From Dehalococcoidia bacterium (GTDB taxonomy: Bacteria > Chloroflexota > Dehalococcoidia > GIF9 > UBA5629): a stretch of 7,087 bases of DNA. The notes under the pieces were generated by a model that did not search any database, had not been told where the DNA came from, and was given only the letters and a program-made list of their open reading frames with translations. Below, piece by piece: positions 1 to 7,056 of the stretch (its first letter is position 1; each line of letters starts with the position of its first letter). Location of the stretch: NCBI GenBank assembly GCA_003484395.1, contig DNCV01000075.1, positions 270 to 7,356 on the forward strand. The letters run 5' to 3'. A program made the position numbers and the translations under genes.

Positions 1-768
1 GAATCTGAAAAACGAGCTATTCGTCGCTTTTTCAGTGACGTGTCAGACGAAATTGATCGTTGGCTTAAGTTAGCCGCAGAGATCATTGCACACCGTGTCG
101 GCAATGCTGTCTTGATCACATACCCAAAGGCAAGCGAAAGCCAGCTTATGCACCTGGAACTATTGCCGCTGCATGATCTAATGGTATTGTTTATTGTCGT
201 ATTAAATGAAGCTGTCATAAAACGGAAGATTCTGTCATTCGGTCAGGAGATGACAGCCGAACAACTCGTTCAGATTGCAAATAAGCTCAATACGATATAT
301 ACAGGTCTGACAAAATCGGAGATAGCTGAGAAAAAAGTAATGCTGAATGAACCGGAGCAATTGGTTGCACTCGCCATACAGGGTATTATATCCGAGTATG
401 ATGAAGCCAACCCAGAAGAACCTCACCTCGAAGGATTACGGCTTCTGTTGCGACAACCTGAGTTCTCACAAAAAGATAAAATGCTTATGCTTATGGACTT
501 AGTGGAGGATAACAGGCAGCGCATTGGACATAAATTCTCCAGAGAAACGGAAGGGGGCATACGGGTTCAGATCGGAGAGGAATGCCAGGATGAAGCGCTA
601 AAGGATTTGAGCCTTGTTTTTGGCCCATATGGTATTGCCCGTAAACTGCACGGCGCAATCGGTGTTATTGGACCAACGCGGATGGATTACCACCGAGTCA
701 TAGCTACTGTGAATTATGTATCAGCGCTGCTCAGTGAACTGCTCAGTGGTGATTTCCGCAATGAATAA
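1..768 (+). CDS. hrcA: Heat-inducible transcription repressor HrcA, 5'-truncated by window edge
   Basis: HrcA represses class I heat-shock operons by binding the CIRCE operator as a dimer; its activity is tuned by the GroE chaperonin (family knowledge). The reading frame is open from base 1, giving 255 visible codons against a usual length near 340, so roughly 85-90 N-terminal residues with the winged-helix DNA-binding domain lie outside the window. A GTG at 40 is in frame but has no Shine-Dalgarno, and the residues before it look like continuous coding, so it is not taken as the start. Visible family features are the HLEGLRLLLRQPEF stretch (nt 424-465), IRVQIGEEC followed by DLSLVFGPYG, and the C-terminal GPTRMDYHRVI motif (from nt 670), all typical of the HrcA effector/dimerisation domain. 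It lies 20 bases upstream of grpE in the classic hrcA-grpE-dnaK order. No CIRCE element is visible in the window; it would be expected upstream of this gene. Confidence 0.93.
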   Translation, partial: ESEKRAIRRFFSDVSDEIDRWLKLAAEIIAHRVGNAVLITYPKASESQLMHLELLPLHDLMVLFIVVLNEAVIKRKILSFGQEMTAEQLVQIANKLNTIYTGLTKSEIAEKKVMLNEPEQLVALAIQGIISEYDEANPEEPHLEGLRLLLRQPEFSQKDKMLMLMDLVEDNRQRIGHKFSRETEGGIRVQIGEECQDEALKDLSLVFGPYGIARKLHGAIGVIGPTRMDYHRVIATVNYVSALLSELLSGDFRNE

Positions 769-774
769 ATAAAA

Positions 775-781
775 AAAGGAG
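775..781 (+). promoter_or_regulatory. Shine-Dalgarno that fixes the TTG start of grpE
   Basis: AAAGGAG ends 7 bases before a TTG at 789-791. The next in-frame ATG (810) has no comparable ribosome binding site at the right distance, so the TTG is the better start. Confidence 0.8.
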
Positions 782-788
782 ATACGCA

Positions 789-1355
789 TTGACTCAAGAC
801 AACACGATCATGCCAGATGAATCGCACGCTGAAGTATCGGCAGAAACAGATACCCAAACTCTTAACAAAATAATTGAGGAAGCGAAAGCTGAATCTGAGA
901 AAAATCTGGCAGGGTGGAAACGTACACAGGCAGATCTTGAGAATTTAAAAAAACGTTTCGAACAGGAACGAAGCGATATAATCGCTTTCGGCAACTCTTC
1001 GCTGTGGAAGAAGCTGTTACCGGTAATTGATGATTTCGATCGTGCTTTCGGATCGCTACCACCTGATATCGCAGACAATACATGGGCCAAAGGTATTGAG
1101 CTTATCTACCAGAAACTTCAGGGAGTAATGGCAGCAGAAGGCCTTCGCATGATTGAAACAACAGGTAAACATTTTGATCCAAAACTCCACGATGCCTACT
1201 GTCAGCAGGAAGGCCCCGAAGGTATCGTGATAACGGAAGTTGAGAAAGGATATTTGTATAAAGGTGAAGTACTCCGTCCTGCCAAGGTTACCGTCGGCAA
1301 CGGTATTGAAAATAGCGGCCTGAAATGTGATACAGATACTGATTTAACTGAATAG
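789..1355 (+). CDS. grpE: Nucleotide exchange factor GrpE
   Basis: GrpE is the cytoplasmic dimeric co-chaperone that releases ADP from DnaK and so resets its substrate-binding cycle. At 188 residues it has the usual family length. It begins with an acidic, low-conservation tail (about residues 1-22), followed by a long charged helix likely to form the dimer coiled coil (about 23-67, with KRTQADLENLKKRFEQER). A helical segment follows (LLPVIDDFDRAF, 76-87), then the C-terminal beta domain. That domain carries the GrpE signature: FDPKLHDA at 129-136, then GYLYKGEVLRPAKVTV at 154-169. The start is TTG with a strong Shine-Dalgarno. The last 17 or so residues after VTVGNG are acidic and polar and probably disordered. 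It sits between hrcA and dnaK, 20 bases after the former and 37 before the latter, and is probably co-transcribed with both. Confidence 0.97.
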   Translation: MTQDNTIMPDESHAEVSAETDTQTLNKIIEEAKAESEKNLAGWKRTQADLENLKKRFEQERSDIIAFGNSSLWKKLLPVIDDFDRAFGSLPPDIADNTWAKGIELIYQKLQGVMAAEGLRMIETTGKHFDPKLHDAYCQQEGPEGIVITEVEKGYLYKGEVLRPAKVTVGNGIENSGLKCDTDTDLTE

Positions 1356-1392
1356 TATAAATAATTAAGAGATTAGATATCAGGAGGAAATA

Positions 1393-3300
1393 ATGGGAAA
1401 GACAATAGGAATCGACCTGGGAACAACATTAAGCGTCGTTGCCATAATTGAAGGAGGCGAACCGAAAGTTATTCCGAATACCGAGGGCGAACGGCTGACA
1501 CCATCAATCGTCGCCATCGATAAAAAGGGAGAACGACTTGTTGGGCTCCTGGCAAAACGACAGGCGATAACCAATCCGGAGAATACCATCTTCAGCATTA
1601 AGAGGTTGATGGGGCGAAAATTCAAGGATACTGAAGTACAGAACGATATTAAACGGCTTCCATACAAAATTGTTGAAGCTCCGAATGGCGATGCAAAAGT
1701 AGTGATCGGAGGACGGGAATACAGCCCGGCAGAGGTATCGGCCATGATCCTGCAAAAACTGAGGACCGATGCTGAAACATATCTTGGTGAAAAAGTCACC
1801 GATGCTGTCATTACCGTACCTGCTTATTTCAACGACAGCCAGCGACAGGCAACGAAAGATGCCGGCACAATCGCCGGTCTCAACGTCCTGCGCATCATCA
1901 ACGAGCCGACAGCTTCAGCACTGGCCTACGGCATGGATAAAAAGAATGAACAGACAATAGCTGTGTATGACTTCGGCGGCGGCACATTCGACATTTCGAT
2001 TTTGGAGCTCGGAGAGGGGACATTTCAGGTCAAATCGACCAACGGCGATACTCACCTCGGGGGTGATGATATCGACCAGGTCATCATGGACTGGTTATGT
2101 GAGGAATTCAAAAAGGAGGTCGGCATAGATCTGAGGCAGGACAGAATGGCCTTACAACGTCTCAAGGACGCTGCAGAGAAAGCGAAAAAAGAACTGTCTA
2201 CGGTAGGACAAACGGATATTAATCTGCCATTCATCACTGCGGACGCATCCGGCCCCAAACATATGAACATAACGTTGACAAAAGCAAAACTTGAGCAGTT
2301 GGCTATGCCACTCATTGAACGAAGCATCGAACCATGCCGTCGAGCCTTGAAGGATGCCAATTTGACAACGGCTCAGATAAATGACGTTATTTTTGTTGGC
2401 GGCCAGACAAGAATGCCCAAGATTCAAGACGTCGTAAGACAGTTCTTTGGGAGGGAACCGATAAAGAGCATTAATCCTGATGAAGCAGTTGCGCTGGGCG
2501 CAGCCATTCAGGGAGGCGTATTGAAAGGCGATATCCGAGAGGTGCTGCTTCTTGATGTAACACCGCTGACACTGGGAATTGAGACTCTTGGCGGTATAGC
2601 TACTCCGTTGATACCGAGAAACACCACCATCCCGACAAGTAAGAGCCAGATTTTCAGTACGGCAAGCGATAATCAGCCGAGTGTAGAAATACATGTGCTT
2701 CAGGGTGAACGTCCGATGTCGACTGACAACCGCACGCTGGGACGCTTTGTGCTCGATGGCATTCTGCCGGCGCCGCGTGGGGTTCCCCAGGTTGAAGTAA
2801 CTTTCGATATAGACGCAAACGGCATTCTCAATGTCCGTGCACAGGATAAAGGCACCGGGAAAGAACAAAAAATCACCATCACAGCATCCAGCGGCCTCAG
2901 CAAAGATGAGGTTGAGAAGATGGCTCGTGAAGCGCAAGCACATGCAGCTGATGATGCAAAGAAAAAAGAGGAGATCGAGTCCCGGAACGAAGCGGATAGC
3001 ATGGTGTATACTGTAGAAAAGCTGCTGAGGGAACAGGGCGATAAGATACCTGCCGACATTAAAGGGGAAGTCGAAGGCAAAATCGCAGCAGTTCGATCTG
3101 CCCTGCAAGGGAATGATGCAACGATTATCAAAAGCGCAACGCAAGACCTATCACAGGCAATTCAAAAGATAGGCACTGCTGCCTACGGACAAGGCCAGCA
3201 AACCCCACCTCAAGGAGGGGAGCAGCCGGGTGGACAGGCCGATGAGGGGAAGAAAGGCGGTCAGGAGGGCACGGTAGAAGGCGAATTCAGGGAAATTTAA
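1393..3300 (+). CDS. dnaK: Hsp70 molecular chaperone DnaK
   Basis: DnaK is the ATP-dependent cytoplasmic Hsp70 that binds exposed hydrophobic peptides, working with DnaJ and GrpE. The 635 residues match the normal length. The nucleotide-binding domain (about 1-383) has phosphate-1 loop IGIDLGTT (5-12, with D8, T11 and T12), catalytic K70, NEPTASALAYG (170-180), phosphate-2 loop DFGGGTFD (193-200) and adenosine motif FVGGQTRMPKIQDVV (334-348). The interdomain linker VLLLD is at 384-388. The substrate-binding beta domain follows (to about 500, including DVTPLTLGIETLGG), then the helical lid (about 503-595). A Gly/Gln-rich disordered tail ends in EGEFREI, which resembles the acidic C-terminal motif that contacts partner proteins in other DnaKs. 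Position 13 is Leu, where E. coli has Asn; this site varies in the family. AGGAGG at 1382-1387 lies 5 bases before the ATG. A terminator follows directly and no dnaJ is attached. Confidence 0.99.
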   Translation: MGKTIGIDLGTTLSVVAIIEGGEPKVIPNTEGERLTPSIVAIDKKGERLVGLLAKRQAITNPENTIFSIKRLMGRKFKDTEVQNDIKRLPYKIVEAPNGDAKVVIGGREYSPAEVSAMILQKLRTDAETYLGEKVTDAVITVPAYFNDSQRQATKDAGTIAGLNVLRIINEPTASALAYGMDKKNEQTIAVYDFGGGTFDISILELGEGTFQVKSTNGDTHLGGDDIDQVIMDWLCEEFKKEVGIDLRQDRMALQRLKDAAEKAKKELSTVGQTDINLPFITADASGPKHMNITLTKAKLEQLAMPLIERSIEPCRRALKDANLTTAQINDVIFVGGQTRMPKIQDVVRQFFGREPIKSINPDEAVALGAAIQGGVLKGDIREVLLLDVTPLTLGIETLGGIATPLIPRNTTIPTSKSQIFSTASDNQPSVEIHVLQGERPMSTDNRTLGRFVLDGILPAPRGVPQVEVTFDIDANGILNVRAQDKGTGKEQKITITASSGLSKDEVEKMAREAQAHAADDAKKKEEIESRNEADSMVYTVEKLLREQGDKIPADIKGEVEGKIAAVRSALQGNDATIIKSATQDLSQAIQKIGTAAYGQGQQTPPQGGEQPGGQADEGKKGGQEGTVEGEFREI

Positions 3301-3318
3301 TCCCATCTGCACCAGTGT

Positions 3319-3353
3319 TAAAAAAACCACCTCGCAATAAGGTGGTTTTTTTA
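3319..3353 (+). terminator. Rho-independent terminator after dnaK
   Basis: A 13-base-pair inverted repeat (3319-3331 with 3341-3353) encloses a 9-base loop. The core is CCACC/GGTGG, flanked by seven A on the left and seven T on the right (3346-3352). The structure begins 19 bases after the dnaK stop. The symmetrical A and T runs would let it work in both directions, but only plus-strand genes flank it here. Confidence 0.92.
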
Positions 3354-3367
3354 TTCTCAGTAAAGCA

Positions 3368-3396
3368 TTGCGCAACGATAGAAAAATGGTTACAAT
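3368..3396 (+). promoter_or_regulatory. Candidate sigma70-type promoter for the small membrane protein genes
   Basis: TTGCGC (3368-3373, three of six consensus bases) and TACAAT (3391-3396, five of six) are separated by exactly 17 bases. The site lies just after the dnaK terminator and about 50 bases before the next start codon, where a promoter is needed. This is a sequence match only; the -35 box is weak. Confidence 0.5.
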
Positions 3397-3434
3397 ACGA
3401 TAATTTCTACAATGATCTTCCAAATCAGATCAAA

Positions 3435-3440
3435 AAGGAG
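3435..3440 (+). promoter_or_regulatory. Shine-Dalgarno that fixes the start of the 46-residue protein
   Basis: AAGGAG ends 6 bases before the ATG at 3447. The frame is open further upstream, to 3315, but that longer version would run through the dnaK terminator and has no ribosome binding site, so the short start is preferred. Confidence 0.8.
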
Positions 3441-3446
3441 AAAAAT

Positions 3447-3587
3447 ATGAAAACAGATAACCTTCTCGTCGGAATTCTGGCAATTGTCGCTGGCGTACTC
3501 GTTCTCTGGATGCCATCCATCCTGACATGGGTAGTGGGCTTGTTTCTCATCGTATACGGCATCCTCACTCTTGCAGGGAAACGCTAA
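3447..3587 (+). CDS. Small DUF3096-like membrane protein, 46 residues
   Basis: The protein is two hydrophobic helices hinged at a proline, with a charged N-terminus (MKTDN) and a basic C-terminus (GKR). This is the look of the DUF3096 family of tiny bacterial membrane proteins, whose function is unknown. G9, G16, P23, G31 and G38 form a G-x6-G-x6-P-x7-G-x6-G pattern. The same pattern recurs three times in the downstream 141-residue protein, so this gene encodes a single unit of that architecture. The ATG at 3447 is supported by AAGGAG six bases upstream. The gene lies 70 bases before the next gene, which has its own strong ribosome binding site; no terminator is visible between them, so the pair is probably co-transcribed. 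Expression likely starts from the candidate promoter at 3368-3396 rather than from the heat-shock operon, which is terminated upstream. The family assignment is from memory of the sequence style and was not searched. Confidence 0.8.
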   Translation: MKTDNLLVGILAIVAGVLVLWMPSILTWVVGLFLIVYGILTLAGKR

Positions 3588-3657
3588 CAGCACACAGCGC
3601 TATTAGCATATGACGAAAAAGTCATCATAGCAACATTAATAAAAAGGAGGTAGAGGT

Positions 3658-4083
3658 ATGTTTGGTTTACCCCAAATCAGCGGCCTGCTCGGTGGAATAC
3701 TCGGCATCATCTTCGGCATTATCGTACTCGCCGCCCCCGGTATTCTTAATTTTTTGGTCGGCATCTATTTTCTGATTGTCGGCATCCTGGCATGCGTCGC
3801 CGGAGCATGGATACCCGGGATCATCTCAATTATCGTAGGCATCATAGTGATGATCTTCCCCAGAATTCTGAATTATCTGGTCGGCATCTTTCTTATTCTC
3901 TGGGGACTGGCGCTCATCTTCGGGCTGGGCGGCATAACCGTTTTTATGCTTTTCGGCATCATCACCCTGATCGCAGGCATCCTGGTCATGATCTTCCCTG
4001 CGATATTGAACTACCTGTTCGGCATTTACCTGATCATTGCCGGCGTATTGGCATTGCTGCGTTATTTCTTCGGCTGGTTCTAA
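3658..4083 (+). CDS. Multi-pass membrane protein made of three DUF3096/DUF308-like repeats
   Basis: The 141 residues are almost entirely hydrophobic and contain about six membrane helices; charged residues are nearly absent (R69 and R135 are the only basic ones). It contains three copies of a helix-Pro-helix unit centred on P27, P68 and P114, with cores PGILNFLVGIYFLIVG, PRILNYLVGIFLILWG and PAILNYLFGIYLIIAG. Each unit has Gly at -14, -7, +8 and +15 relative to its proline, exactly as in the 46-residue neighbour. The overall look is that of DUF308/HdeD-like proteins; HdeD is an E. coli acid-resistance-associated membrane protein, but no function can be assigned here. AAGGAGG (3644-3650) lies 7 bases before the ATG. 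The 46-base palindrome that follows probably terminates the transcript. A stress or membrane-integrity role is a guess from family resemblance only. Confidence 0.85.
   Translation: MFGLPQISGLLGGILGIIFGIIVLAAPGILNFLVGIYFLIVGILACVAGAWIPGIISIIVGIIVMIFPRILNYLVGIFLILWGLALIFGLGGITVFMLFGIITLIAGILVMIFPAILNYLFGIYLIIAGVLALLRYFFGWF
3694..4044 (+). repeat. Three diverged tandem repeats inside the 141-residue membrane protein
   Basis: The repeat cores are at 3694-3783, 3817-3906 and 3955-4044, each coding for 30 residues from the first to the last conserved glycine. The nucleotide similarity is still visible: attcttaattttttggtc, attctgaattatctggtc and atattgaactacctgttc occupy the same place in each unit and are followed by ggcatctat, ggcatcttt and ggcatttac. 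The proline-to-proline spacing is 41 and then 46 residues, so the linkers differ. A fourth homologous unit is the separate gene at 3447-3587 (core 3471-3560). Confidence 0.85.
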
Positions 4084-4101
4084 TAGTATCGAAAGTTGAA
4101 A

Positions 4102-4147
4102 TAAAAGAACGAGGCATGGCTGTTAACAGCCATGCCTCGTTCTTTTA
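4102..4147. terminator. Perfect 46-base palindrome, probable bidirectional terminator
   Basis: All 23 pairs around the axis between 4124 and 4125 match. The centre is GTTAAC, and the ends are A-rich on the left and T-rich on the right. It lies 18 bases after the stop of the plus-strand membrane protein gene and 12 bases beyond the stop of the minus-strand ATPase gene, which is where a shared terminator of convergent genes is expected. In RNA from either strand it folds to a very stable GC-rich hairpin followed by a short U run (four U). Confidence 0.88.
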
Positions 4148-4159
4148 ACCAGGCTGGAG

Positions 4160-6907
4160 TTATCTCTTCGAAAACCTCTTTATAACCAGCTTGACTACTT
4201 CAAACACGACTACGGTTAAGCCGGCGAATATTGCTACAATACCCCAATCATCGAATCCCATGGGATACGTATGGAACGGGTCTTGAAGAACAGGCACATA
4301 AACCAGCGCCAGCAGAACAGCAAAGCTCGATAAGCAGGCAAGAATAAGCCATCGATTCGAAAAGGGGCCAATCTTGAAAAGAGAGTGCCGCTCGGAGCGG
4401 AACTCAAATGACATCACGAGCTCTAAAACCACCAGAGTAGCAAAACATAAGCTCTGTGCTTCAACCAATCCTTTACCTGAATCAAGAGCCCATAAAAATA
4501 TCCCCAATGTGACGGCGGCTAGCCATATACCCATCCCGAAAATCCAGCCGATCATCGATGTATCGAACATGCTTTTCCCGGGAGTTCGCGGAGGCATCTG
4601 CATAGCATCAGGATCGCCGGGATCAACGGCTAAAGCAAGCGCCGGAAATCCATCAGTTACGAGATTCATAACCAGTATCTGAACTGCGACAAGAGGAAGA
4701 GCATGGCTTCCTGTAAAAAGGGCTGCAATGAATGCAGCCACCATAAGCATCACTTCGGCTGAGTTGCAGGAGAGGAGGAACATAAGAAACTTGCGAATAT
4801 TGGCGAAAATATTTCTGCCTTCTTCCACGGCAGCTACGATGGAAGCGAAATTATCATCGGTCAGGATAACTGATCCCGCCTCTTTGCTGACATCAGTTCC
4901 TGTGATGCCCATTGCTATGCCGATATCCGCTTTTCGCAATGCCGGAGCATCATTAACACCATCCCCGGTCATCGCAACAACCTGTGACTTCGATTGAAGC
5001 GCCTCCACTACCCTCATCTTATGTTCAGCAGATACTCGTGCATATACGCTTACTTTTTCCACAACTTTTTCGAGCTCTATCTGTGACAGTTTATCCAGAT
5101 CGTTGCCGCTCAGAACCGTCTTTTCCTGAGACAGCATGCCCAACTCGCCGGCAATAGCCTCGGCTGTTAGCCTGTGGTCTCCGGTAATCATCACCGGTTG
5201 GATGCCGGCCTGTTTGCATACTTTAATTGCATCTTTAACCTCTAGACGCGGCGGATCGATCATGCCCACCAATCCCAACCAGGCCATCTCCTGCTCGGTG
5301 CTCTCGACATGTCCCTTATCCATAACGGCCTTTAAATCAGAAATCGGCTTATAGGCAAGCCCCAGCACACGCAATGCAGATGAAGCCATAGACTGATTCG
5401 CCTCAAGTATATTTTTCCGATCTGACTCAGTGAGCGTCCTCTCAGTTCCATTCATACAGATCATCGTACATGAGTCCAGTATTACTTCAGGAGCACCCTT
5501 GGAATAAGCGATGCCGCTGTGCCTCGTCTCATGAACTGTTGTCATCCGCTTCCGCTCCGAGGAAAAAGGAATCTCCGTAACACGCGGAGCGTGCATCTCC
5601 TCATCAACATTTATGCCGGCTTTAGCAGCCAGAACAACAAGAGCGCCCTCTGTGGGATCGCCTCTGACCTGCCAGGTATTATCAACATGAACAAGCCTTG
5701 AATCATTACAAAGAATGCTTGCTCTAAGCAGTTGATTTAAACACGGATCCTCCTGCGGTTTTACAGGATCATTATTCACAGAGAACTGGCCTTTCGGCTC
5801 GTATCCCACACCGCTGACATCAATCGTTCTACCGTCCGTATAAATCTTCTTCACTGTCATTGCATTCTGGGTCAACGTTCCGGTTTTATCGGAGCAAATA
5901 AACGTAGTGCAGCCAAGAGTTTCCACCGCTGGCAACTCACGGATGAGGGCATTGCGTTTTGACATCTTCTGCACACCCAGAGCAAGACAAATCGTAACGA
6001 CTGCCGGCAGGGCCTCAGGCACTGCGGCAACAGCCAGACTGACACCCCAGATAAAAGCAGCGAGGTAGCTCTCAAACAATCCTTCCAATATCCCGATAAG
6101 CGCAACGCCACCGCAGATCACCAGACAGACGATGCCGAGCACCTTGCCCACCTTGTCTAAATTTATCTGAAGCGGTGTTGGCTGAATTTCTACTGACTGC
6201 AGCAAACCGGCGATTTTACCGAACTCTGTTTTCATTCCCGTTGCTGTAGCGACAGCTCGACCACGCCCATAGACAAGCGTTGTTCCCATGTATGCCATAT
6301 TTCTTCGGTCGCCAATTGGTATGTCACCTGAAATAGGATCAGCAAATTTATCAACAGGTACGGATTCACCCGTGAGCGGAGCTTCATCGATTTTCATGCT
6401 CACAGCTTCAATCAATCTCATATCAGCCGGGATACGATCACCAGCTTCCAAAATGATAATATCGCCTGGGACGATTTCGCTTGATGGTATCTCTTCTTCC
6501 TCAGCAGAACCTCCACTCCCCTGACGGATGACGGTTGCCATCGGCGCTGTCATCTTTCGCAAGGCATCCATCGCCCGCCCCGATCTATACTCTTGTACAA
6601 ATCCAAGAATCGCAGCGAATAGTACAATAATGATAATGAGAATCGGATCCCACATATCGCCCTCACCCAGCATCGCAAGCACTGCTGAGACAATAGCAGC
6701 GGCCAAAAGGATGATTATGAGGAAATCTTTGAATTGCTCCAGGAAAAGCAGCCAGGGTGGCGTCTTTTTCTTTTCCGCAAGCTCGTTTCGGCCAAATTGG
6801 AGCAGCCGGCGTTTCGTCTCTTCGTTGCTTAAGCCCTCATAACAGGATCCAATCGCTTCGAGAGCTTGATCGGCGCTTAAATTGTGCCAGGATTTGTCTT
6901 GAAGCAT
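4160..6907 (-). CDS. P2A-type (SERCA/PacL-like) Ca2+-transporting ATPase
   Basis: The gene encodes a 915-residue plasma-membrane cation pump that uses ATP through a phospho-aspartate intermediate. The N-terminal segment (WHNLSADQALEAI, GLSNEE) is typical of P2 ATPases, and there is no heavy-metal-binding domain. Ten membrane helices are visible, at roughly 62-80, 87-104, 256-274, 282-310, 706-730, 737-761, 785-807, 817-835, 852-872 and 886-908. The actuator motif is TGES (179-182). The phosphorylation motif is DKTGTLTQ with D340. Nucleotide-binding residues include F448 and KGAPE (470-474). Hinge motifs are DPPR (551-554), TGDH (575-578) and TGDGVNDAP (647-655). Ion-site candidates aligned by eye to SERCA are E298 in PEALP (TM4), N715 and E718 (TM5), N748, T751 and D752 (TM6) and E829 (TM8). 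These favour Ca2+, but Mn2+ or another cation cannot be excluded. The ATG is preceded by a weak G-rich ribosome binding site (GGGGGTG, minus strand). The gene converges with the membrane protein gene across the palindrome. Confidence 0.95.
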   Translation of the reverse strand: MLQDKSWHNLSADQALEAIGSCYEGLSNEETKRRLLQFGRNELAEKKKTPPWLLFLEQFKDFLIIILLAAAIVSAVLAMLGEGDMWDPILIIIIVLFAAILGFVQEYRSGRAMDALRKMTAPMATVIRQGSGGSAEEEEIPSSEIVPGDIIILEAGDRIPADMRLIEAVSMKIDEAPLTGESVPVDKFADPISGDIPIGDRRNMAYMGTTLVYGRGRAVATATGMKTEFGKIAGLLQSVEIQPTPLQINLDKVGKVLGIVCLVICGGVALIGILEGLFESYLAAFIWGVSLAVAAVPEALPAVVTICLALGVQKMSKRNALIRELPAVETLGCTTFICSDKTGTLTQNAMTVKKIYTDGRTIDVSGVGYEPKGQFSVNNDPVKPQEDPCLNQLLRASILCNDSRLVHVDNTWQVRGDPTEGALVVLAAKAGINVDEEMHAPRVTEIPFSSERKRMTTVHETRHSGIAYSKGAPEVILDSCTMICMNGTERTLTESDRKNILEANQSMASSALRVLGLAYKPISDLKAVMDKGHVESTEQEMAWLGLVGMIDPPRLEVKDAIKVCKQAGIQPVMITGDHRLTAEAIAGELGMLSQEKTVLSGNDLDKLSQIELEKVVEKVSVYARVSAEHKMRVVEALQSKSQVVAMTGDGVNDAPALRKADIGIAMGITGTDVSKEAGSVILTDDNFASIVAAVEEGRNIFANIRKFLMFLLSCNSAEVMLMVAAFIAALFTGSHALPLVAVQILVMNLVTDGFPALALAVDPGDPDAMQMPPRTPGKSMFDTSMIGWIFGMGIWLAAVTLGIFLWALDSGKGLVEAQSLCFATLVVLELVMSFEFRSERHSLFKIGPFSNRWLILACLSSFAVLLALVYVPVLQDPFHTYPMGFDDWGIVAIFAGLTVVVFEVVKLVIKRFSKR

Positions 6908-7027
6908 GAAAACACCCCCAAGTTATTTTTGAATGAAAAGAAATCACCGTGAATGTAGAGGAAAAATTGAGCAGATGAAAATTAATATATGCGATCAACT
7001 TACATCGTTTTAAGGTAATGCGTCCTA

Positions 7028-7056
7028 ATAATATCATATTTTTCAGCCGCTGACAA
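7028..7056 (-). promoter_or_regulatory. Candidate sigma70-type promoter for the ATPase gene
   Basis: Read on the minus strand, TTGTCA (7051-7056, five of six consensus bases), a 17-base spacer and TATTAT (7028-7033, five of six) form a good promoter. Transcription would start near 7020, giving a leader of about 110 bases before the ATG at 6907. I see no metal riboswitch signature in that leader. Confidence 0.6.

Noticed and set aside
1..1392. CIRCE operator (TTAGCACTC-N9-GAGTGCTAA)
   Set aside because: Looked for in the gaps around hrcA, grpE and dnaK and not seen; it is expected upstream of hrcA, outside the window.
2152..3144. 330-residue open frame on the minus strand, antisense to dnaK
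   Set aside because: Long antisense frames opposite hsp70 genes are a well-known by-product of their codon usage. This one has no recognisable domain and is Cys/Arg/Phe-rich in a shadow-like way, and dnaK is certain on the other strand.
3315..3446. N-terminal extension of the 46-residue protein
   Set aside because: It would start inside the dnaK terminator, lacks a ribosome binding site, and is polar and unlike the family; the ATG at 3447 has a strong Shine-Dalgarno.
3610..3625. Small hairpin ATGAC-GAAAAA-GTCAT between the two membrane protein genes
   Set aside because: Only five base pairs, no T run, and no position that would suggest termination or attenuation.
6908..7020. Manganese (yybP-ykoY) riboswitch ahead of the ATPase
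   Set aside because: This class often precedes P-type cation ATPases, but I could not find its conserved GGGGAGTAG-type core or a matching stem in the leader.
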